Source: Chitinophagaceae bacterium (GTDB lineage: Bacteria > Bacteroidota > Bacteroidia > Chitinophagales > Chitinophagaceae). From it: a stretch of DNA of 64,000 nt. Both the position numbers and the translations under genes were made by a program. The stretch covers positions 930,001 through 994,000 of the forward strand of contig JADKKH010000001.1 of NCBI GenBank assembly GCA_016720585.1. The letters are read 5' to 3'. Within the stretch, counting starts at the first letter, position 1, and the number at the start of each line of letters is the position of its first letter. Shown here piece by piece: positions 8,044-16,874 of the stretch. The notes beneath the pieces were generated by a model, which saw nothing but the letters and a program-made list of their open reading frames with translations, searched no databases and had not been told where the DNA came from.

Positions 8044-8385
8044 ATGAAAGCAAGATTTAAACCAAAGTACAATATCCGTAAGGGAGACAGTGTGGTGGTT
8101 ATTACCGGGGATGATAAAGATTTATCAAAACCAAGAATTGTAAAAGAAGTTTTAGTGGAATCAGCTAAAGTCCTGGTAGAAGGGGTTAACATTATAACCA
8201 AACATACCAAGCCTTCAGCTCAGAATACCAAAGGGGGTATCATCAAAAAAGAAGCGCCGATCCATATCAGTAATGTGATGCTTTGGGATGCTGCCCAAAA
8301 ATCGGGAGCAAAAATAACCCGGGTTAGAAAAGAGGGAAAAACGGAAAGGGTTTTTAAAATAAAAAAAACGCAGGGAGGTAAATAA
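8044..8385 (+). CDS. rplX: 50S ribosomal protein L24
   Basis: L24 is an assembly initiator with a KOW motif. From the ATG at 8044 it has 113 residues: MKARFKPKYNIRKGDSVVVI, then GDDKDLSKPRIVKEV and the C-terminal AQKSGAKITRVRKEG. An ATG 12 bases upstream (8032) would add only MTDN; the later start fits the family pattern better, but the choice is not certain. Confidence 0.94.
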   Translation: MKARFKPKYNIRKGDSVVVITGDDKDLSKPRIVKEVLVESAKVLVEGVNIITKHTKPSAQNTKGGIIKKEAPIHISNVMLWDAAQKSGAKITRVRKEGKTERVFKIKKTQGGK

Positions 8386-8387
8386 TA

Positions 8388-8966
8388 ATGAGTACGAAAA
8401 AATATACCCCAAGACTGGCGGATAAGTACAGAAACGAAGTGGTGCCGGCATTAGTAAAGAAATTTAATTATGACACCGTTATGCAGGCTCCTAAATTGGA
8501 GAAGATCTGCCTCAACCGTGGTGTGAATGGCGCTGTTACTGATAAGAAGCTGGTGGATATTGCACTGGATGAGCTGACAACCATTTCAGGTCAGAAAGCC
8601 ATGGCGACCATGTCAAAGAAGGACATCTCCAACTTTAAGCTGCGCAAAAACATGCCGATCGGAGCACGGGTAACGTTGCGTGGTGTAAAGATGTATGAGT
8701 TCCTGGATCGCTTTATCGCTGTAGCATTGCCCCGGGTACGTGACTTCAAAGGCGTGAATGAAAAAGCATTTGACGGACGTGGTAACTATACATTGGGCAT
8801 AACCGAACAAATTATTTTCCCGGAGATTGATATCGATAAAGTAAATAAGATTACCGGTCTTGATATCACTTTCGTAACAACGGCCAGCACAGACGAAGAA
8901 GCCTATGAGTTATTGAAAGAGCTGGGAATGCCATTCAGAAACGCAGCAAAAAGTAGTTCAAACTAA
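8388..8966 (+). CDS. rplE: 50S ribosomal protein L5
   Basis: L5 binds 5S rRNA and contacts P-site tRNA. It has 192 residues with KLEKICLNRGVNGAV, the GQKAMATMSKKDISNFKLR segment and GNYTLGITEQIIFPEI. About ten Ser/Asn-rich residues beyond the usual end (NAAKSSSN) extend the C-terminus. It follows rplX with only two bases between. Confidence 0.96.
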   Translation: MSTKKYTPRLADKYRNEVVPALVKKFNYDTVMQAPKLEKICLNRGVNGAVTDKKLVDIALDELTTISGQKAMATMSKKDISNFKLRKNMPIGARVTLRGVKMYEFLDRFIAVALPRVRDFKGVNEKAFDGRGNYTLGITEQIIFPEIDIDKVNKITGLDITFVTTASTDEEAYELLKELGMPFRNAAKSSSN

Positions 8967-8984
8967 AAAAAATAATAAACAATT

Positions 8985-9254
8985 ATGGCTAAAGCATCAG
9001 TAAAGGCCAGGCAAAGAAAAAGGGAGAAGATGGTAGCGCAGCATGCAGTTAAAAGAGCAGAGCTGAAGAAAGCAGGCGATTGGAAAGGGCTGGATGAATT
9101 GCCCAGGAACTCTTCCAGAGTCCGTTTGAAAAATCGTTGCCAGATAACCGGCCGTCCGAGAGGCTATGTTCGTTATTTCGGTCTTTCCCGGATCATGCTC
9201 AGGGATATGGCATTGAATGGAAAAATTCCCGGTTTGAAAAAAGCAAGCTGGTAA
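8985..9254 (+). CDS. rpsN: 30S ribosomal protein S14, zinc-independent type
   Basis: S14 is a late-assembly head protein. It has 89 residues, starts MAKASVKARQRKREKM and carries RCQITGRPRGYVRYFGLSR. The CxxC pairs of the short zinc-binding form are absent, so this is the C-minus, long form. Confidence 0.95.
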   Translation: MAKASVKARQRKREKMVAQHAVKRAELKKAGDWKGLDELPRNSSRVRLKNRCQITGRPRGYVRYFGLSRIMLRDMALNGKIPGLKKASW

Positions 9255-9288
9255 AAAAATTAAATTAGTAAACTAAACTTTTCCAATT

Positions 9289-9306
9289 ATCCCGATAAGA
9301 TCGGGA
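9289..9306. repeat. Short palindrome TCCCGAT-type, copy upstream of rpsH
   Basis: CCCGAT (9291-9296), three bases, ATCGGG (9300-9305), flanked by T/A on the outside. It is the intergenic form of the palindrome found perfectly at 54062-54079 inside ribD and at 58451-58466 inside mrp. It sits 19 bases before the rpsH start and could fold in the mRNA. Confidence 0.6.
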
Positions 9307-9324
9307 CGTAGGAGGGCAAAAAAT

Positions 9325-9723
9325 ATGGTAACAGATCCTATAGCAGATTTCCTGACCAGAATCCGAAATGCGCAAATGGCCGGTCACCGCGTGGTTGACA
9401 TTCCAGCTTCTAATCTGAAGAAGCGTATGACAGAGATTCTGTATAACCAGGGATATATCCTGAAGTACAAATTTGAAGAGGATAACAAGCAAGGCATTAT
9501 TAAAATTGCTTTGAAGTATGATCCTTCAACCAAACAGCCTGCTATTCAAAGCATGGAACGGATCAGTAGTCCGGGTTTGCGTCAGTATGCAAAGCCGGTT
9601 GAGTTCCGTCGTGTGAAGAATGGACTGGGTGTGGCAATCCTGTCAACTTCAAAAGGAGTGATGACTGATAAAGAAGCAAAAGTGCAAAACGTAGGTGGCG
9701 AAGTTCTTTGCTACATATATTAA
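9325..9723 (+). CDS. rpsH: 30S ribosomal protein S8
   Basis: S8 binds the central domain of 16S rRNA and represses the spc operon in E. coli. It has 132 residues starting MVTDPIADFLTRIRNAQMA, with the C-terminal VAILSTSKGVMTDKEAK and GGEVLCYIY signatures. Confidence 0.97.
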   Translation: MVTDPIADFLTRIRNAQMAGHRVVDIPASNLKKRMTEILYNQGYILKYKFEEDNKQGIIKIALKYDPSTKQPAIQSMERISSPGLRQYAKPVEFRRVKNGLGVAILSTSKGVMTDKEAKVQNVGGEVLCYIY

Positions 9724-9799
9724 TAATTATTACTGATACATTAAGCTGAAACTATACTAAGCTGACCGGTCAGTAAAAAAATAAAAAAACCAAGTAATT

Positions 9800-10354
9800 A
9801 TGTCTCGTATAGGAAAACAACCGGTAGTGGCTCCCAGTGGTGTCACCATCTCAGTGGGAAAGGACAATGTGGTATCCGTAAAAGGGCCCAAAGGAGAATT
9901 GAAGCAGGCTATCGACCGCGATATCACTGTAGAAGTGAAAGACGGCCAGATAACATTTGCCCGTCCCACTGATCAGATACGTCACCGGGCTATGCATGGT
10001 CTGTATCGTTCCCTGGTCTCTAATATGGTGAAAGGAGTGACTGAAGGTTATCAGCGTAAACTGGAATTGATCGGTGTGGGTTTCAAAGCAGCCAACCAGG
10101 GTAATGTACTCGACCTTTCTTTAGGGTTTTCACACAATATCATTTTTGAGATACCAAAAGAAATTAAAGTAGTAACTGCCCAGGAAAAAGGTCAGAACCC
10201 AATGATTACGTTAGATGGTATCGATAAGCAATTAATTGGCCAGGTGGCAGCTAAAATACGGGGCCTTCGTAAACCTGAGCCCTACAAAGGAAAAGGGGTA
10301 CGTTATCTTGGCGAAGTGGTTCGTAAGAAAGCTGGTAAGGCAGCTGGTAAATAA
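9800..10354 (+). CDS. rplF: 50S ribosomal protein L6
   Basis: L6 lies near the GTPase-associated centre. It has 184 residues: MSRIGKQPVVAPSGVTI at the start, ELIGVGFKA in the middle and the C-terminal signature RGLRKPEPYKGKGVRYLGE. Confidence 0.97.
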   Translation: MSRIGKQPVVAPSGVTISVGKDNVVSVKGPKGELKQAIDRDITVEVKDGQITFARPTDQIRHRAMHGLYRSLVSNMVKGVTEGYQRKLELIGVGFKAANQGNVLDLSLGFSHNIIFEIPKEIKVVTAQEKGQNPMITLDGIDKQLIGQVAAKIRGLRKPEPYKGKGVRYLGEVVRKKAGKAAGK

Positions 10355-10359
10355 GATCC

Positions 10360-10401
10360 GTTACTGGCTACTGGTTGCCGGTGATTGTTGAAAGTTGAAA
10401 A
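10360..10401. repeat. Degenerate heptamer array in the rplF-rplR spacer
   Basis: Six consecutive 7-base units: GTTACTG, GCTACTG, GTTGCCG, GTGATTG, TTGAAAG, TTGAAAA. The unit sequence differs from the arrays near rplP and rplN, but the period is the same. The rest of this 118-base spacer shows nothing else. Confidence 0.55.
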
Positions 10402-10472
10402 ATTAGTTTAAGTAACCAGGTACAAAAACAGCAGAAACAGCCTTGGCAGCATCAAGGCATAAAATAAAAGAA

Positions 10473-10835
10473 ATGAATCCAAAAGTTAAGTCACAAAGAA
10501 GAAAGAACATCCGTTACCGCATTCGCCGGAAGATCGGCGAAGGATCAGCGCAGAAACCCCGGTTGTCTGTGTTCAGAAGCAATACGGATATCTATGTGCA
10601 ATTGATTGATGATGCCAATGGCCAGACGCTGGCAGCCGTTTCTTCAAAAGATAAAGCGATCAATGCACAGAAAGTTAATAAAGTAGAAAAGAGTAAAATG
10701 GTAGGAGAAGCCATCGCCAAAAAGGCGGTTGAGTTGGGAATTAAAGATGTCACATTTGATCGTGGGGGATATCTCTATCACGGCCGTGTGAAATCAGTAG
10801 CAGACGGAGCCAGGGAAGGTGGTCTTAAATTTTAA
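10473..10835 (+). CDS. rplR: 50S ribosomal protein L18
   Basis: L18 binds 5S rRNA with L5. From the ATG at 10473 it has 120 residues with RRKNIRYRIRRKIG, PRLSVFRSNTDIYVQLIDD and the C-terminal FDRGGYLYHGRVKSVADGAR. A TTG 30 bases upstream is in frame but gives an unconserved extension. Confidence 0.96.
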   Translation: MNPKVKSQRRKNIRYRIRRKIGEGSAQKPRLSVFRSNTDIYVQLIDDANGQTLAAVSSKDKAINAQKVNKVEKSKMVGEAIAKKAVELGIKDVTFDRGGYLYHGRVKSVADGAREGGLKF

Positions 10836-10870
10836 GCAAAAAAACAGTCAAACTTTAATTACAAGTATAC

Positions 10871-11389
10871 ATGGCAAAGTACAACGTAAACAGGGTAAAA
10901 GCAGGTGATCTGGAACTGAAAGATAAAGTGGTTTCCATCAACCGGGTTGTAAAAACCACCAAAGGCGGTAGAGCCTTTAGTTTTTCTGCACTCGTGGTTG
11001 TTGGAAATGAGAATGGCGTAGTTGGTCACGGATTGGGTAAAGCCAAAGAGGTTCAGGAAGCCATTACCAAAGGAATAGAGGATGCGAAAAAAAATCTTAT
11101 TAAAGTTCCGGTGATGAAAGGTACTATCCCTCATGATCAGTGGGCTAAAGAAGGTGCTGCGAAGGTGTTGATTAAACCAGCTGCTCATGGTACGGGTGTA
11201 ATCGCCGGGGGTTCTATGCGTGCTGTCCTGGAGAGTGCCGGTGTTACCGACGTATTGGCCAAATCATTAGGTTCTGCTAATCCACACAACGTGGTGAAAG
11301 CAACTTTCAAAGCACTGGCATTGTTACGTGAACCCATCAGTGTTGCAAAAACCCGTACACTGGGTTTAAAGAAGGTCTTCAACGGTTAA
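10871..11389 (+). CDS. rpsE: 30S ribosomal protein S5
   Basis: S5 shapes the mRNA entry tunnel and affects decoding accuracy. It has 172 residues with the N-terminal double-stranded RNA-binding part (VVSINRVVKTTKGGRAFSF) and the C-terminal GTGVIAGGSMRAVLE and KSLGSANPHNVVKATFKAL segments. Confidence 0.97.
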   Translation: MAKYNVNRVKAGDLELKDKVVSINRVVKTTKGGRAFSFSALVVVGNENGVVGHGLGKAKEVQEAITKGIEDAKKNLIKVPVMKGTIPHDQWAKEGAAKVLIKPAAHGTGVIAGGSMRAVLESAGVTDVLAKSLGSANPHNVVKATFKALALLREPISVAKTRTLGLKKVFNG

Positions 11390-11412
11390 TCCGCTTATAA
11401 ACGAATTGAATT

Positions 11413-11592
11413 ATGAAAAAGATAAAGATAACATTGGTTAAAAGTCCTATCGACAGGCCGGAGCGTCAGAAACTGACGGTACGGGCATTAGGTCTTAATA
11501 AAACAAACTCTACAAAAGAAGTAGAAGCGACTCCGCAAATATTAGGTATGATCCGTAAGGTGACCCACCTGTTAAAAGTGGAAGAAGTATAA
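11413..11592 (+). CDS. rpmD: 50S ribosomal protein L30
   Basis: This short gene encodes 59 residues, normal for L30: MKKIKITLVKSPIDRPERQ, then TVRALGLNKTNSTKEVE and a C-terminal GMIRKVTHLLKVEEV. It lies 23 bases after rpsE and 61 before rplO, the conserved position in the spc operon. Confidence 0.96.
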   Translation: MKKIKITLVKSPIDRPERQKLTVRALGLNKTNSTKEVEATPQILGMIRKVTHLLKVEEV

Positions 11593-11653
11593 TAACTTTT
11601 GAATTAGAAAGCGAGGGGTGATTCCCCGTTAAGTTAAAAATCAACTATAAAAG

Positions 11654-12103
11654 ATGAAACTACACGAATTACGACCTGCAAAGGGTTCAGTACACAAAGA
11701 CAAAAGAATTGGCCGTGGTGACGGTTCCGGCCATGGTGGAACCTCGACCAAAGGTACCAAGGGCGGACAAAGCCGCTCCGGTTACAAAAGTAAAATGGCC
11801 CACGAAGGTGGTCAGATGCCCATCCAGCGCCGGGTTCCGAAACGCGGGTTTACGAATATTAACCGGGTGGAATTCAAAGTGCTTAACCTGGGACAGATTG
11901 AGGAATTGGCTGTGAAATATAGCATCACGGAGTTTTCCCTCGAGAATCTTTATGTGAATGGGTTGATCAGCCAGAATGATAAGGTGAAAATTTTAGGCAA
12001 TGGTGAATTGAAAGGTAAGTTCACTTTTAAAGTGAATGCCGTAAGCGGTAAGGCCAAAACTGCTATCGAAGCAGCCGGCGGAACAATCGATTTAATAAAA
12101 TAA
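11654..12103 (+). CDS. rplO: 50S ribosomal protein L15
   Basis: L15 is a late 50S assembly protein. It has 149 residues: MKLHELRPAKGSVHKDKRIG, the Gly-rich GRGDGSGHGGTSTKGTKGGQ and RSGYKSKMAHEGGQMPIQRR segments, and the C-terminal AIEAAGGTIDLI. Confidence 0.97.
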   Translation: MKLHELRPAKGSVHKDKRIGRGDGSGHGGTSTKGTKGGQSRSGYKSKMAHEGGQMPIQRRVPKRGFTNINRVEFKVLNLGQIEELAVKYSITEFSLENLYVNGLISQNDKVKILGNGELKGKFTFKVNAVSGKAKTAIEAAGGTIDLIK

Positions 12104-12120
12104 TTTCGCTAATATGCAAC

Positions 12121-12145
12121 GACGCAGTAACGATGCGTCTTTTAT
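12121..12145 (+). terminator. Weak terminator or attenuator between rplO and secY
   Basis: A 6-bp stem GACGCA (12121-12126) with TGCGTC (12134-12139), a seven-base loop, then TTTTA. The stem is short, so partial termination that lowers secY relative to the ribosomal proteins is the most it suggests. Confidence 0.4.
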
Positions 12146-12176
12146 GTTTTAAGGCTTTTAAACTTTTTTTAACCCA

Positions 12177-13517
12177 GTGAAGAAATTAATACAGACACTC
12201 AAAAATATCTGGAGTATCGAAGAGCTGAGAGGCAAGATATTGTTCACCCTGATGATGATTGTTATTTACAGGGTGGGAACGCATATTGTACTGCCCGGTA
12301 TCGACCCCAACCAGATACAGGCCGGTGGTCAAAACAGTACCGGTATCCTCGGATTGATTGATGCTTTCTCGGGAGGCGCTTTCAACCAGGCTTCCATCTT
12401 TGCATTGGGTATCATGCCCTATATCTCCGCATCAATTTTTATGCAGCTGATGACGGTTCTGGTTCCACGTTTTCAAAAGATGCAGAAAGAAGGTGATAGT
12501 GGACGTAAAAAAATCACGCAATATACCCGATACCTAACGGTGGCGGTTACCATATTACAGGCATCTGCTTATGTAACTTACCTGCAGGGAATGACGCAAC
12601 AAACCGGAGGTATCATGGCAGGGTATGTAGGTTATTTCTGGATGTCTACCGTCGTAATATTAACTGCAGGAACTTTATTTGTGATGTGGATGGGCGAAAA
12701 AATAACGGATAAAGGTTTGGGAAATGGAACCTCTCTGATCATCATGATCGGAATCGTGGCCCGGCTTCCGCAATCCTTTTTGCAGGAGTTAAGTGCCAAA
12801 TCTGTTCGGAATGGTCAGATACTAGTTTTTATCGTTGAAATAGCTATCCTGATTTTTATCATCATGGGTTGTATCTTATTGATCCAGGGTGTCAGGAAGG
12901 TCCCGGTGAATTATGCAAAACAAATTGTGGGTAATCGCCAGTTTGGAGGTGCCCGGCAATTTTTGCCGTTAAAAGTAAATAGTGCCGGCGTTATGCCGAT
13001 CATTTTTGCTCAGGCCATAATCTTTATCCCGACTATTTTTGCCAATTTTAATCCTACAGGCGGGGGTCGTTTCCTCATGGCGCTGAATGATCATAGCAAT
13101 GTCTGGTATATGCTGATCTATTCTTTTGTGGTTATTGGATTTACCTTTTTGTACACTGCTTTGATCTTTAATCCCAAGCAGATTGCCGATAACCTGAAGC
13201 AGAATAATGGTTTCATTCCCGGAGTAAAGCCGGGACAGCCGACTGCCGATTATATCGGGATTATCATGGATAGAATTACATTACCCGGCGCTATTTTGCT
13301 GGCCTTTGTTGGAATTTTGCCAGGTATTGCGCAGCGATTTGGGGTAACACAACAGTTTGCCACTTTCTTTGGGGGCACATCGTTACTGATTATGGTAGGT
13401 GTAATTCTGGATACGTTGCAACAGATCGAGACACAATTACTGATGAGGCAATATGATGGTTTGATGAAAAGTGGCCGGATCCAGGGCAGGCAAACAACTT
13501 CAGCAGTTCAAATGTAA
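12177..13517 (+). CDS. secY: Protein translocase subunit SecY
   Basis: SecY is the channel of the SecYEG inner-membrane translocon. The 446-residue protein has ten predicted membrane segments and conserved pieces such as YRVGTHIVLPGIDP in the first helix-plug region, WMGEKITDKGLGNGTSLIIM and the C-terminal QIETQLLMRQYDGLMKSGR. It starts with GTG (KKLIQTLKNIW follows), since no ATG precedes the first membrane helix. It ends the spc-type cluster before a strong terminator. Confidence 0.96.
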   Translation: MKKLIQTLKNIWSIEELRGKILFTLMMIVIYRVGTHIVLPGIDPNQIQAGGQNSTGILGLIDAFSGGAFNQASIFALGIMPYISASIFMQLMTVLVPRFQKMQKEGDSGRKKITQYTRYLTVAVTILQASAYVTYLQGMTQQTGGIMAGYVGYFWMSTVVILTAGTLFVMWMGEKITDKGLGNGTSLIIMIGIVARLPQSFLQELSAKSVRNGQILVFIVEIAILIFIIMGCILLIQGVRKVPVNYAKQIVGNRQFGGARQFLPLKVNSAGVMPIIFAQAIIFIPTIFANFNPTGGGRFLMALNDHSNVWYMLIYSFVVIGFTFLYTALIFNPKQIADNLKQNNGFIPGVKPGQPTADYIGIIMDRITLPGAILLAFVGILPGIAQRFGVTQQFATFFGGTSLLIMVGVILDTLQQIETQLLMRQYDGLMKSGRIQGRQTTSAVQM

Positions 13518-13538
13518 AATTAGTATATATATTTCTCC

Positions 13539-13574
13539 ACCCGGTAAGCAAGACTTGCCGGGTTTTTCTTTTTT
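13539..13574 (+). terminator. Rho-independent terminator after secY
   Basis: A 10-bp stem (13539-13548 with 13554-13563, one G-U pair), loop CAAGA, then a T-rich tract to 13574. It separates secY from map, only 18 bases before the map start, so map needs read-through or a promoter overlapping this site. Confidence 0.85.
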
Positions 13575-13591
13575 AAGGATATTTGCAGATG

Positions 13592-14416
13592 ATGATTTAT
13601 AAAACAGCGGAAGAGATTGAGTTAATGCGGCAAAGTGCTTTGCTTGTCAGCAAGGCCCTGACGGAAGTGGCCTTATTTCTGAAACCAGGTATTACGACAT
13701 TTTCCATTGATAAAATGATCAGTGAATTTATCCGGGATAACCAGGCAATTCCCTCTTTTCTGAATTATCATGGTTACCCGTATAGTTCCTGTATTTCAGT
13801 TAATGATGTGGTGGTACATGGGTTTCCGGGTAAAAATGAATTGAAGGATGGGGATATTATTTCAGTGGACATTGGTGTGATACGGAATGGATGGCATGGG
13901 GATCATGCATATACGTTTGCTATAGGACAGCCGGGTAAAGAAGTTTCTGAGCTGATACAGGTAACCAAAGAATCATTATATAAAGGCATTGAAAAAGCTA
14001 TTGCCGGCAACAGAATCGGTGACATTTCCTTTGCCATACAGGAGCATACGGAAAAAAAATACGGCTATGGTGTTGTACGGGAATTAGTGGGTCATGGCCT
14101 TGGAAGAAGTTTGCATGAAGATCCCCAGGTTCCAAACTATGGTAAAAGAGGGAGTGGCCCTAAATTAAAAGAAGGCCTGGTGCTGGCTATCGAGCCTATG
14201 ATCAATCTCGGTAAAAGAGATGTTTACACAGAGGAAGATGGTTGGACGGTACGAACAAAGGACGGAAAGCCATCCGTACATTTTGAACATGATATCTGTG
14301 TGCAGAAAGGTAAAGCCGATATTCTTTCAGATTATAGTATCATCGAAGAAGCAGAGCAGGCCAACCCGAATCTGTTCTCAAGTCATCCCGTTAAGCTTTT
14401 TGACGGAGGGCATTAG
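13592..14416 (+). CDS. map: Type I methionine aminopeptidase
   Basis: This enzyme removes the initiator methionine from nascent proteins, using two metal ions. The 274-residue protein shows the pita-bread ligands: the histidine in NYHGYPYSSCIS, the aspartates in SVDIGVIRNGWHGDHAYTF, the histidine in GHGLGRSLHEDPQVPN, and the glutamates in LAIEPMI and VHFEHDI. Starts at 13589 and 13592 (tandem ATG) are equally possible; 13592 gives MIYKTAEEIELMRQS. Next to secY is the usual place, but the infA and alpha-operon genes that normally follow are absent here. Confidence 0.95.
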   Translation: MIYKTAEEIELMRQSALLVSKALTEVALFLKPGITTFSIDKMISEFIRDNQAIPSFLNYHGYPYSSCISVNDVVVHGFPGKNELKDGDIISVDIGVIRNGWHGDHAYTFAIGQPGKEVSELIQVTKESLYKGIEKAIAGNRIGDISFAIQEHTEKKYGYGVVRELVGHGLGRSLHEDPQVPNYGKRGSGPKLKEGLVLAIEPMINLGKRDVYTEEDGWTVRTKDGKPSVHFEHDICVQKGKADILSDYSIIEEAEQANPNLFSSHPVKLFDGGH

Positions 14417-14424
14417 TATTTCAC

Positions 14425-15678
14425 ATGATAAAGAAAAAATTAATTGTAGTGGGCGGAGGAGCTGCTGGTTTTTTCTGTGCAGTAAATGCTGCCCGGATGA
14501 ACCCTCACTTGAAGGTGATACTTGTTGAAAAGACCCATAAACTTTTATCCAAAGTAAAAGTCAGTGGTGGTGGACGTTGCAATGTTACACATGCCTGTTT
14601 TGATATAGCAGAGATGAGTAAAAAATATCCCCGCGGCGGTAATTTTGTTAAGAAAACCTTTCACCGGTTTTTTACAACGGATACGATCAAGTGGTTTGAA
14701 GAAAGAGGTGTGAAACTGAAGACAGAAACGGATGGTAGAATGTTTCCGGTTACGGATTCATCGCAAACCATTGTTGATTGTTTGCTGAAAGAAGCAAATT
14801 CTTATGGGGTTGAGATCCTCATGAATGCCGATGTTAAAAGGGTTATCCAATCATCGGGAAGGTTTACATTAGTACTTTCAGACGCCCGTAATCTGGTTGC
14901 TGACTATCTCTGCATTGCCAGTGGCGGTTATTCAAAATCTGCGATGTTTGACTGGCTGAAAGAACTGGGACATACCATTGAAGATCCCGTGCCTTCTTTG
15001 TTTACATTTAACCTGCCAGCCGGACAGGCAGGTATGCCGGGGCATCCGATAACCAAACTGATGGGCGTAAGCGTGGAGTATGCAAGCGTGAAAATTGCGG
15101 GGACAAAACTTGAACAAAAAGGGCCACTGCTGATAACCCATTGGGGGTTGAGCGGTCCTGTTATTCTTAAATTAAGTGCCTGGGGTGCCCGGGATTTAAA
15201 AGAAAGGAATTGGGAATTCGGAATTACGGTCAATTGGTTGCCTGGCGAAAATGAACTGCGCGTTAAAGAAAAATTTATTCAACTCAGGTTTGAGCTTGCT
15301 TCTCAGAAAATTTCAGGCAAAAATGTATTTGGTCTGCCTCAGCGTTTGTGGCTTTTTTTGCTGGATCATTCAAAAGTAAATAAAGAAACCCGGTGGGCTG
15401 ATTTGACGGCCAGGGATGAAAACAGGTTGATCCGTAATTTATGTGCTTGTGAATTTTTCATAAAAGGAAAGACGACTTTTAAAGAGGAATTTGTAACAGC
15501 CGGAGGTATCAGGCTGAATGAAATTGACCCTAATACGATGATGAGTAAAAAGATTCCCAATCTTTTCTTTGCCGGTGAAATAATGGATGTGGATGGTGTA
15601 ACCGGCGGATTTAATTTTCAACATGCCTGGACAAGCGGTTTTATTGCTGCACAAAACATAGGTGGCCCGGTTAGCTAA
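14425..15678 (+). CDS. BaiN/HI0933-type FAD-dependent oxidoreductase
   Basis: A flavoprotein of the HI0933/BaiN (aminoacetone oxidase-like) family; its substrate here is unknown. The 417-residue protein has the N-terminal FAD-binding GGGAAGFFCAVNAAR, the family GGGRCNVTHA motif, SGGYSKSAMF and the C-terminal FAGEIMDVDGVTGGFNFQHA region that closes over FAD. Residues about 196-204 (PAGQAGMPG) are encoded by a palindromic CCTGCC...GGCAGG repeat at 15012-15032 and look like an in-frame insertion ahead of HPITKLMGVSV. It starts 8 bases after map and is probably cotranscribed. Confidence 0.88.
   Translation: MIKKKLIVVGGGAAGFFCAVNAARMNPHLKVILVEKTHKLLSKVKVSGGGRCNVTHACFDIAEMSKKYPRGGNFVKKTFHRFFTTDTIKWFEERGVKLKTETDGRMFPVTDSSQTIVDCLLKEANSYGVEILMNADVKRVIQSSGRFTLVLSDARNLVADYLCIASGGYSKSAMFDWLKELGHTIEDPVPSLFTFNLPAGQAGMPGHPITKLMGVSVEYASVKIAGTKLEQKGPLLITHWGLSGPVILKLSAWGARDLKERNWEFGITVNWLPGENELRVKEKFIQLRFELASQKISGKNVFGLPQRLWLFLLDHSKVNKETRWADLTARDENRLIRNLCACEFFIKGKTTFKEEFVTAGGIRLNEIDPNTMMSKKIPNLFFAGEIMDVDGVTGGFNFQHAWTSGFIAAQNIGGPVS
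15012..15032. repeat. Palindromic CCTGCC/GGCAGG repeat inside the BaiN-like gene
   Basis: CCTGCCAGCC, then GGACAGGCAGG: an imperfect 21-base palindrome. Near-identical palindromes lie in spacers at 54183-54202 and 28829-28848 and a related one at 20342-20365. Here it lies within coding sequence and is read through in frame. Confidence 0.6.
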
Positions 15679-15779
15679 AAAAATTTACTCCGGACTATCC
15701 ATTTATACTTTCTGAACCGGGTTGGATAAATGCTGTAGGGAAATATTCAAAGCTTTGGTATATTCATCCTTAAAAACTT

Positions 15780-16745
15780 TTGCTTTATCCCTTACTGAAA
15801 ATATGGGTCACCCTTGCTGCAAAGATCTTTTGCAGGAGAATTATCATCAATGTTCCGGAGAGACTAAAGATGGATGGCCCCTTGTTGCTGGCTGCTAATC
15901 ATCCCAATTCTTTTCTGGATGCTATCCTGCTGGACATACTTTTTAAAAACCCGGTTTGGTCGCTGGCCCGGGGGGATGCTTTCAAGAACCCTTTTTATAA
16001 AAAGGTCTTAACGAAATTGAAGATATTACCTGTTTACAGAACCAGTGAAGGTGTGGAAAATCTCGAAATTAATTATACAACCTTTGCAGCCTGTAAAGAA
16101 ATTTTCAGGAATAAGGGCATTGTGCTGATGTTCAGTGAAGGGAAATGTATTAATGAATGGCATTTGCGTCCGTTGAAAAAAGGAACAGCCCGCCTGGCCA
16201 TCTCCAGTTGGCAGGATGAAATTCCCGTTACAGTACTTCCTGTGGGAATTAATTATAGTTCGTTCCGGAAATTTGGGAAAAATATTTTTTTAAATTTTGG
16301 CAACCTTATTTCTAAAGCGGATATTTCAATAAGCGAAACTGACGGAAAGAAACACCAGACTTTTAACAACAGACTCCTGGAAGAACTGCAGCCATTGGTT
16401 TTTGAAATACCCCAAACAGATAAACTGCTAAGGGAAAAATGGCTTGTTGTAAAACCGTCCGTATTTTCAAAAATGGTATTTGCGCTGCCGGCTTTTTTGG
16501 GATATATTTTTCATATATTTTTTTATTTGGCTATCCGTTATTTTGTACGCACAAAAACCCGCGACTCTGATCATTATGATTCTGTGCTTCTTGCTTTACT
16601 TATTTTTCTTTATCCTTTCTATTTGCTGTTGATTACATTTTTGATGTTTTGGTTTACCTGCAGTTGGATGAGTTTAGGGGTCTTATTGTTGTTGCCTTTT
16701 ACGGCCTGGGCCTATGTTCAGGTCAAGGAACAGCTGGATACATAA
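15780..16745 (+). CDS. PlsC-type lysophospholipid acyltransferase with C-terminal membrane segments
   Basis: Probable membrane acyltransferase acting on lysophosphatidate or a related lipid. The 321-residue protein has the acyltransferase block I NHPNSFLDA (HX4D), block II-like PVYRTSEGVENLE, block III FSEGKC and block IV-like VTVLPVGINY. Residues about 235-320 hold two to three hydrophobic segments (LPAFLGYIFHIFFYLAIRY and a later LLITFLMFWF region). An in-frame stop lies just upstream at 15771 and the first usable start is TTG at 15780; the first ATG would remove most of block I context. Which acyl acceptor is used cannot be told. Confidence 0.82.
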   Translation: MLYPLLKIWVTLAAKIFCRRIIINVPERLKMDGPLLLAANHPNSFLDAILLDILFKNPVWSLARGDAFKNPFYKKVLTKLKILPVYRTSEGVENLEINYTTFAACKEIFRNKGIVLMFSEGKCINEWHLRPLKKGTARLAISSWQDEIPVTVLPVGINYSSFRKFGKNIFLNFGNLISKADISISETDGKKHQTFNNRLLEELQPLVFEIPQTDKLLREKWLVVKPSVFSKMVFALPAFLGYIFHIFFYLAIRYFVRTKTRDSDHYDSVLLALLIFLYPFYLLLITFLMFWFTCSWMSLGVLLLLPFTAWAYVQVKEQLDT

Positions 16746-16874
16746 TGAAGGGGAATGATGGTTCAAAACAGCCTTATAACTATCATATAATCAGATATAT
16801 ATACTTTAAATGTTGTTTGGGTAATAACTTTTTTTACTCCCGACTAAAGCCTTCTGACTCCGGACTTTTTGCCC

